A stretch of 64,000 nt of DNA from Paguma larvata. Taxonomy: Eukaryota; Chordata; Mammalia; Carnivora; Viverridae. Positions 62,409-64,000 of this stretch are shown here, one piece after another. The notes under the pieces were generated by a model that saw only the letters and a program-made list of their open reading frames with translations, had not been told where the DNA came from and ran no database searches. The stretch lies in the NCBI GenBank assembly GCA_030068075.1, contig CM057825.1:78817123-78881122 (forward strand), written 5' to 3'. The translations under genes and the position numbers were made by a program. The first letter of the stretch is position 1, and every line of letters begins with the position of its first letter.

Positions 62409-64000
62409 CACTTATTTTAATAAATAGATCTCACTGTATATAACAGAATGCTTGAGGTTACTGTACAAGATCAAATTAATAGTCCTCATGATTTCAGTTG
62501 TCCCTTTTGGTATAACATGATAGTTGCATTCCTAAGAAGTCTTGCACGCTCAACAAGAAATGTCATTGAAAAAACCAGGAGTCAAACCATAACATTATCA
62601 TTGAGTAAGGAATTTCAGCAATAAAGGGGCTTTCTTACTATACTTGATCTATAATTATAAAGTCTAAATATTATTGAGTAAATCCAGTGTTTTATTACAT
62701 CAGAAGTATTGGCCTTTCTTTCTCTGTTGTTTCTAGCACTACCATTAGTCAGAATTTCTTACCATTTCTATCATCTGCTTCAGATAAAGTAGGGGTACTG
62801 GGAGCAACTTAGTGTCCTCTCTCAGAAGGGGGAGGGTTCTGAATTAAAACTGCATTCAAAATAGATGATCACGCAATGAAAACTGATTTTATTAAAGCTC
62901 CTACTGTGCTTGACGGTTCTTTTTTATAGAAAATAAAATGTTACTTTCAAAATCGCCTGGCTGAGTTATCAGAAATTGCCAATTAGAGAAATAGTTCTAC
63001 AGACCAGGACTCAGCAAATCTGAATTCTAGTGCGACCTTGGACAAATCACTTAAGACTCTAAAGACTTGAGTTTTCCCATCTAAAAAATAAATGTAGGAC
63101 TAGATGATTTCAAAGGCGCAAGGCACATCAATATTTCTATGCCCTTTTTTTTCTTACCTGCAAGGCTATAAATTATTTGTGTAAGGTTCTGTTACTTATC
63201 GTGACCCTAATGGAATGTATCTATTCCCATATACCTTCTTTTCAAAGGATGAGAATATAAATTCTTAATATTAAAATAATTACAAATTTTCAGTTTTCTT
63301 TTATGATTCATAGACACTTGGGATTATCAATGCCTTGTTCCAAATACTGCAGAATAATATGAAAATATCTAATCAGTTCATTTTTTAAATACATTTTTTT
63401 CTATTCTAAATGACCCTGAAACCATAATACATTACTACCCAATAATTATTTCCTGTACCCAGTCGTTACTGTTATTAGCATCTTGCTTTCATAATATTTC
63501 AGAGACAAAGTCACCTTTAATGGGGACAGGGGACTACAAGTAAGAGCTTAACAACTGGAAATTAATTTGAAACCTAGACCATACATATATCAGATATTTT
63601 GGCTAAACCCAGCATTTCCTGACAAGTCCAGGATTCTCTGTGTCTCTTGCTGGTGAAGATGAATTTGATCACCTACACCAGGTTTCATCTCTGCCCCTTT
63701 CTTACCCTGTCAAGGGGCCAGTCTGGAGCTGCCAAGGTATTGTAGTTGGGCAGCATCAACAGTCAACCAGATACCTGCCCTCAGTCCATCTGCTGGAGCT
63801 GCAGTTGCACTGATTGTCTTTGCAGTGCCAGCTATAAGGTTCAGCTGCTGGGACTGAGTGTGCACAGGTGTGCGTGATTATCTTCCCTTCTTTCTAGGGC
63901 AGGAGTCTCTTTAGAGTGACACTGGTTCCTGCCAAGTCTGCTTGCAAGGTATTTCATGGCAGGAGCTCCTTTGGTAGGATGGGTGCTAAGTGTGGCAGAT
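62409..64000. other. Unassigned DNA; weak MIR at about 63005-63125
   Basis: No gene or exon 4 of MMADHC was found. A weak MIR-like piece ('gtgcgaccttggacaaatca', 'gttttcccatctaaaaaata') lies at 63005-63125. The last 400 bases are less AT-rich, but I recognise nothing in them. Confidence 0.4.

Overview
This window is nuclear DNA from a carnivore, most likely a felid. Sixteen tRNA-Lys-derived SINEs have the feliform arrangement: a head reading CTGGGTGGCTCAGT, a middle reading GTGCTGACAGCTCAGAGCCTG, a CT-rich stretch, and an AAATAAATAAA tail. The L1 copies share a 3' UTR that also looks carnivore-specific. There are no bacterial or viral genes, and nearly all short open frames are chance or repeat-derived.

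Only one gene is recognised: the 5' part of MMADHC, the cobalamin-trafficking protein of the cblD locus, on the + strand. A CpG island (about 39.99-40.72 kb) holds the promoter (CCAAT box, NRF1 palindrome, ETS core, YY1-like site) and a non-coding first exon with a donor after 40241. Exon 2 (40818-40877) carries the start codon and only three codons. Exon 3 (45131-45275, 145 bp) encodes residues 4 to 51 plus the first base of codon 52, including the mitochondrial presequence. I could not find exon 4 or later exons in the remaining 18.7 kb.

Layout: 1-39.9 kb is AT-rich intergenic DNA upstream of the gene. It holds old DNA transposons, L1 fragments (4.9, 5.6, 16.7, 19.9 and 22.1-24.85 kb, all reverse), forward HAL1 and L1M-type pieces (25.1-26.5 and 29.4-31.5 kb), and scattered SINEs, MIRs and L2s. 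Between 40.1 and 45.3 kb is the start of MMADHC. From 45.3 kb onward is presumptive MMADHC intron 3. It contains a stack of antisense L1s: a full-length but defective L1 (46321-52854, with a 7-bp target duplication) nested in an older L1 and flanked by two further L1 fragments. Beyond 54.5 kb lies mixed unique and repeat DNA with four SINEs, a MER-type DNA transposon, an L2 and a further L1 3' end.

I saw no previously undescribed system. The points most worth checking are the missing downstream exons, the promoter architecture with a possible upstream ORF, the catalytically altered full-length L1 with antisense ORFs in its 5' UTR, and an inverted SINE pair in the intron.
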